Below, piece after piece: positions 6,411-8,693 of a stretch of DNA of 8,693 nucleotides (within the stretch, counting starts at the first letter, position 1; every line of letters starts with the position of its first letter). The notes under the pieces were generated by a model, which ran no database searches, was not told the origin of the DNA, and was given only the letters and a program-made list of their open reading frames with translations. The stretch comes from an uncultured Lachnospiraceae bacterium (GTDB lineage Bacteria; Bacillota; Clostridia; Lachnospirales; Lachnospiraceae), in NCBI GenBank assembly GCA_958426095.1, contig CATZYB010000111.1, positions 1 to 8,693 on the forward strand. The letters run 5' to 3'. The position numbers and the translations under genes were made by a program.

Positions 6411-7342
6411 CTTCTTGCACACTCTCCTTCTCTTCCGCTTAATATCCCAAGACCATGTTTCAGCTCGGGCAATATATATTCCAACGCTTCCTTTACCGCT
6501 TTCGGACTTCCCGGCAGATTGACGATCAAAGTTCCTTTTCGTATTCCCGACTCACCCCGGCTTAACATCGCCCGCTTCGTAATAGTCATGGAATAGGCCC
6601 GAATTGCTTCGGCAATCCCCCTGGCCATCCGATCGCATACCGCGATCGTTGCCTCCGGCGTGATATCCCGTTTTGAAAATCCTGTTCCTCCGGTAGTGAG
6701 GATCAGGTGTACCTGCCGACTGTCAGCAAGCCGTTTTAACTCATATTCAAGCATTTCCTGTTCGTCCGGAAGAATAAGCGTTTCCACGACCTCGTATCCG
6801 TCTTCCAAAAGCATTTCCCGGACTGTCGGTCCGCTTCTGTCTTCCCGCTCTCCGGCATAGCCCTTGTCACTCAAAGTGATTACCGCAGCCGTATAGGGCT
6901 GTCCGCCCTCTGCCGGAATTTGCTCAACCGCATCGCCCTTTTCAATACATCCGCCGTGCAGAACCCGGGCAAAAATCCCCTCCCTCGGCATAATGCACTC
7001 TCCCATCCGCTGATAAATCTCACAATGACTGTGGCATTCTTTTCCTATCTGCGTCACTTCCAGCACAACAGACCCTATCTTAAGCCGGGTTCCTGTCGGC
7101 AGGGCGGCCAGATCAAACCCTTCAACTACAAGGTTTTCTCCAAAGTCTCCGTATGCGATATCCGCCCCTTTTGAGCGAAATTCGTCTATTTTTTCCTGGG
7201 AAAGAAGACTGACCTGACGGTGCCAGTCACCGGCATGGGCGTCGCCGACAATTCCCCATTTCTCTTTTAATTCCGCCCGTAACACTTCATGTTTTTTCGT
7301 TCCTCTGCGTTCACTGACGCAGATTGCCTGAATTTTCCCCAT
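6407..7342 (-). CDS. MOSC domain - MogA (molybdopterin adenylyltransferase) fusion
   Basis: Two-domain cytosolic protein of 311 residues. Residues 1-142 form a MOSC domain: VSERRGTKKHEV, GDAHAGDWHRQVSLLS (33-48), GDFGENLVVEG, and the GKECHSHC motif with conserved Cys103 and Cys107. MOSC domains take part in sulfur transfer to, or processing of, molybdenum cofactor. Residues about 150-305 are MogA/MoaB-like: ITLSDKGYAGEREDRSGP (155-172), LPDE with Asp193, TTGGTGFSKRDITPEA with Asp226, and LIVNLPGSPKAV. The two Asp residues correspond to the catalytic pair of MogA, which adenylylates molybdopterin before metal insertion. AGGAGG lies 6 nt before the ATG. It begins 28 nt after the MoeA-like gene and overlaps modA by 4 nt. 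The fusion would place adenylylation and a late cofactor step in one polypeptide. Both catalytic sites look intact. Confidence 0.93.
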   Translation of the reverse strand: MGKIQAICVSERRGTKKHEVLRAELKEKWGIVGDAHAGDWHRQVSLLSQEKIDEFRSKGADIAYGDFGENLVVEGFDLAALPTGTRLKIGSVVLEVTQIGKECHSHCEIYQRMGECIMPREGIFARVLHGGCIEKGDAVEQIPAEGGQPYTAAVITLSDKGYAGEREDRSGPTVREMLLEDGYEVVETLILPDEQEMLEYELKRLADSRQVHLILTTGGTGFSKRDITPEATIAVCDRMARGIAEAIRAYSMTITKRAMLSRGESGIRKGTLIVNLPGSPKAVKEALEYILPELKHGLGILSGREGECARR

Positions 7343-7370
7343 ATCTCGCCTCCTGCTCTTTCAGGAACAA

Positions 7371-8399
7371 TCATCCCTGTGTTTTTCCGAAGCCGCAGTT
7401 CGGAAATGTACATACCGGACATGACAGGCATAATCCGCCCTCCCCCATTGAGGTGATGTGGTTTACCATCAGTCTTTCACCGGTTAAAATTCTTGGAAGC
7501 GCCAGATCAAAAATCGTCCTTTTTGAATACATCACGCAGCCCGGAAGGCCCATGATCGGGACTTTTCCTCCATAATAAGCCAGCATAAACATAGCCCCCG
7601 GAAGCACCGGCGCGCCATAGGTAATAATCTCTGCACCTGTGTTTTTAATCGCCAGAGGCGTACGGTCGTCTGGATCTACACTCATCCCGCCCGTACAAAG
7701 GATCATATCCACCCCGGCCGCCAGCATCCCGCGAATAGCTTTTTCAATCTGCTCCGGATCGTCCCCGCACAGCGCATGTTCCGTCATACTCACGTCATAC
7801 TCGGCCAGTTTTTCCTCGATCACCGGAGTAAAGGTATCTTCAATACGATGTTTGTAAACCTCGTTTCCGGTCGTGATCACACCGGCAGTACGAAGCCGAT
7901 AAGGCCATATCTCAAAAATCGGCGCCGTACCGGCGGTCTGCCGGGCCGTTTCCATCTTTTCTTTTGAAATCACCAGCGGAATAACTCGCATTCCCGCAAT
8001 TTTATCGCCTTTTTTCACCGGAAAATCTCCATGTCTGGATGCGATCATCATCTGTCCCAGACGATTGATCCCGTTCAGCTTCTCCCGATTGATTTTCAGC
8101 ACGCCATCGATATCAGCGATCAGTTCAATCTTACCTTCTTTAATCTCTGAACCGTGCATGTGCGCCCCTTTGCAAATCTCAAATAAAACCTCTGCCGCTT
8201 CATTTTCATGCATCATGTTCTCATCATTTTCCCAGATATAGATATGTTCTTTCCCCACACTCAAAAGCACCGGTATGTCTTCTTCTTCGATCACATGGCC
8301 CTTTCGAAACACTGCGTCCTTTGTGACTCCTCGGATGATCTGGGTAATGTCATGACATAATACCTGACCGACAGCATCTTCTGTACGTACTAATTTCAC
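7371..8399 (-). CDS. MoeA-like molybdopterin-binding protein with C-terminal Cys4 tail
   Basis: First gene of the operon, 342 residues from GTG 8399. The N-terminal part (1-150, opening KLVRTEDAVGQVLCHDITQI) resembles MoeA linker regions. Residues about 165-310 form a MoCF/molybdopterin-binding domain: GVITTGNEVY (173-182), GDDPEQI, CTGGMSVDPDDRTP (235-248) in the place of the MoeA TGG(V/M)S-D signature, and GLPGCV (284-289). The end is a cysteine cluster, C324-x2-C327-x2-C330-x4-C335 in a G-rich context, with His314 nearby, suggesting a bound metal or Fe-S centre. It is shorter than classical MoeA (about 400), so domain III is kept but the other parts are reduced. Start: AAGGAG is 7 nt before GTG 8399; the longer GTG at 8429 has no such site and would fall at the transcription start. 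A role in metal insertion into adenylylated molybdopterin is inferred from the operon; exact activity unknown. Confidence 0.88.
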   Translation of the reverse strand: MKLVRTEDAVGQVLCHDITQIIRGVTKDAVFRKGHVIEEEDIPVLLSVGKEHIYIWENDENMMHENEAAEVLFEICKGAHMHGSEIKEGKIELIADIDGVLKINREKLNGINRLGQMMIASRHGDFPVKKGDKIAGMRVIPLVISKEKMETARQTAGTAPIFEIWPYRLRTAGVITTGNEVYKHRIEDTFTPVIEEKLAEYDVSMTEHALCGDDPEQIEKAIRGMLAAGVDMILCTGGMSVDPDDRTPLAIKNTGAEIITYGAPVLPGAMFMLAYYGGKVPIMGLPGCVMYSKRTIFDLALPRILTGERLMVNHITSMGEGGLCLSCPVCTFPNCGFGKTQG

Positions 8400-8406
8400 T
8401 GAATTT

Positions 8407-8412
8407 CTCCTT
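8407..8412 (-). promoter_or_regulatory. Ribosome binding site of the MoeA-like gene
   Basis: AAGGAG on the minus strand, 7 nt before GTG 8399. It fixes the start there rather than at GTG 8429, which lies upstream of the site and about at the transcription start. Confidence 0.8.
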
Positions 8413-8430
8413 AATATTTTTGCTATCACT

Positions 8431-8459
8431 AGTATAATGTTTAAAAATCAGAATGTCAA
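8431..8459 (-). promoter_or_regulatory. Promoter of the molybdenum operon
   Basis: Consensus -35 TTGACA (8454-8459), 17 nt spacer, -10 TATACT (8431-8436, 5 of 6) on the minus strand. The leader would be only about 25 nt before GTG 8399, too short for a Moco riboswitch. The -35 lies in one arm of an 8 bp inverted repeat (see 8452-8503). Confidence 0.85.
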
Positions 8460-8503
8460 TTGAAGGACTTTTGCCATCATCTCATCCGCCAATCCTTGAC
8501 ATT
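8452..8503. repeat. 8 bp inverted repeat spanning the molybdenum operon -35 region
   Basis: AATGTCAA (8452-8459) and TTGACATT (8496-8503) are perfect inverted copies, 36 nt apart. The left copy contains the operon -35 box; the right copy carries TTGACA on the plus strand, but without a good -10 beyond it. It may be a paired operator or chance in A+T-rich DNA. Confidence 0.3.
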
Positions 8504-8540
8504 GTCTGTAATTATGAATATGGACCTGCCCACAACATTC

Positions 8541-8566
8541 AAAAACGGCGCTTTAGGGCGCCGTTT
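8541..8566 (-). terminator. Second terminator upstream of the molybdenum operon
   Basis: AAACGGCGC (8543-8551) pairs with GCGCCGTTT (8558-8566) over 9 bp plus a G-U, leaving a 4 nt loop. On the minus strand it ends in TTTTT (8545-8541). It follows the tRNA-Asn terminator and shields the molybdenum operon from read-through. On the plus strand only TTT follows, so minus-strand function is preferred. Confidence 0.75.
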
Positions 8567-8586
8567 CTATAGACTATAGATATAGG
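8567..8586. repeat. Short tandem repeat CTATAGA x2 plus partial third copy
   Basis: CTATAGA (8567-8573), CTATAGA (8574-8580), then TATAGG (8581-8586). It lies between two terminators in noncoding DNA. CTATAG is itself palindromic. No function is evident. Confidence 0.4.
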
Positions 8587-8604
8587 GTATTATTTTATAA
8601 TAAT

Positions 8605-8636
8605 AAAAAAAATCCGTAAATTATACATTTACGGAT
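8605..8636 (-). terminator. Terminator of the tRNA-Asn gene
   Basis: Perfect 10 bp stem ATCCGTAAAT (8612-8621) / ATTTACGGAT (8627-8636), 5 nt loop, followed on the minus strand by T8 (8612-8605). It begins 7 nt after the tRNA-Asn 3' end. A textbook Rho-independent terminator. Confidence 0.9.
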
Positions 8637-8643
8637 CCTTCAG

Positions 8644-8693
8644 CTCCCCGAGCGGGGCTCGAACCTGCAACAACTCGGTTAACAGCCGAGTGC
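8644..8693 (-). tRNA. tRNA-Asn (anticodon GUU), partial, 5' end outside window
   Basis: The 3' 50 nt of the tRNA. Anticodon stem CTCGG/CCGAG with loop CTGTTAA, anticodon GTT opposite 8681-8683. T loop TTCGAGC; acceptor 3' strand TCGGGGA (opposite 8645-8651) with discriminator G at 8644, as usual for Asn. The T stem GCAGG/CCCGC has one A-C mismatch. CCA is not encoded. The D arm and 5' acceptor strand lie beyond 8693. Confidence 0.92.

Noticed and set aside
8399..8429. Ten-residue N-terminal extension of the MoeA-like protein from GTG 8429
   Set aside because: The ribosome binding site AAGGAG lies inside this stretch and points to GTG 8399; the -10 box at 8431-8436 leaves no leader for a start at 8429.
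8400..8430. Moco riboswitch in the leader of the molybdenum operon
   Set aside because: The leader between predicted start site and start codon is only about 25 nt, too short for the element.
8496..8524. Plus-strand promoter with TTGACA at 8496-8501
   Set aside because: At 17 nt the -10 would be TATGGA (3 of 6), and no plus-strand gene follows, only terminators and the tRNA on the opposite strand.
8460..8540. Small genes in the gap upstream of the molybdenum promoter
   Set aside because: Only frames of about 10 codons or fewer were seen, without ribosome binding sites; no RNA structure is evident here apart from the flanking repeats.
1..8693. Mobile element, prophage, CRISPR or defence island
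   Set aside because: No transposase, integrase, spacer-repeat pattern or att-like duplication was seen. The tRNA genes have no adjacent direct repeat of their 3' ends.

Overview
The window looks like chromosome of a Gram-positive anaerobe of the Clostridia, most likely Lachnospiraceae. This rests on the type of genes (DUF975 membrane protein, clostridial ModABC with a MOSC-MogA fusion and a short MoeA-like protein), AGGAGG-type ribosome binding sites, GTG starts, A+T-rich intergenic DNA with canonical -35/-10 boxes, and tRNA genes without encoded CCA. No insertion sequence, phage gene, CRISPR array or integration site was seen, so it reads as ordinary core chromosome.

Layout. About 29-1840 (+) is a large integral membrane protein that joins a DUF975 domain to a PF06541 (putative ABC-transporter type IV / CmpB-like) domain; its 5' end appears frameshifted at an A7 run. 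Everything else lies on the minus strand. 1873-2553 is a Prx6-type peroxiredoxin with its own promoter. 2641-3345 is a class I glutamine-amidotransferase-like hydrolase (peptidase C26, PuuD-like) whose leader contains an intrinsic terminator ending just before its ribosome binding site. 3467-3633 holds tRNA-Cys(GCA) and tRNA-Glu(UUC), transcribed Glu then Cys from a recognisable promoter and followed by a terminator.

3708-8399 is a five-gene molybdenum operon read from a strong promoter at 8431-8459: a MoeA-like molybdopterin-binding protein with a four-cysteine tail, a MOSC-MogA fusion, then modA, modB and modC. The genes are packed tightly (28 nt gap, 4 nt overlap, 29 nt gap, 1 nt gap). The logic is coherent. 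ModABC imports molybdate, the MogA domain adenylylates molybdopterin, the MoeA-like protein is a candidate for metal insertion or cofactor handling, and the MOSC domain is of the kind used to deliver sulfur to, or otherwise mature, the cofactor. Genes for building molybdopterin itself (moaA, moaC, moaD, moaE) and for any molybdoenzyme are not in the window. 8460-8643 is intergenic with two terminators facing the minus strand, and 8644-8693 is the 3' part of a tRNA-Asn(GUU) gene that runs off the window.

Several start codons can be improved from ribosome binding site spacing: the C26 hydrolase at 3345 (GTG), the MoeA-like protein at 8399 (GTG), and modA at 6410 (ATG in an ATGA overlap). No wholly unknown system was found. 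The points most worth a second look are the apparent 5' frameshift in the membrane protein, the Cys tail on the MoeA-like protein, and the leader terminator of the C26 hydrolase gene.
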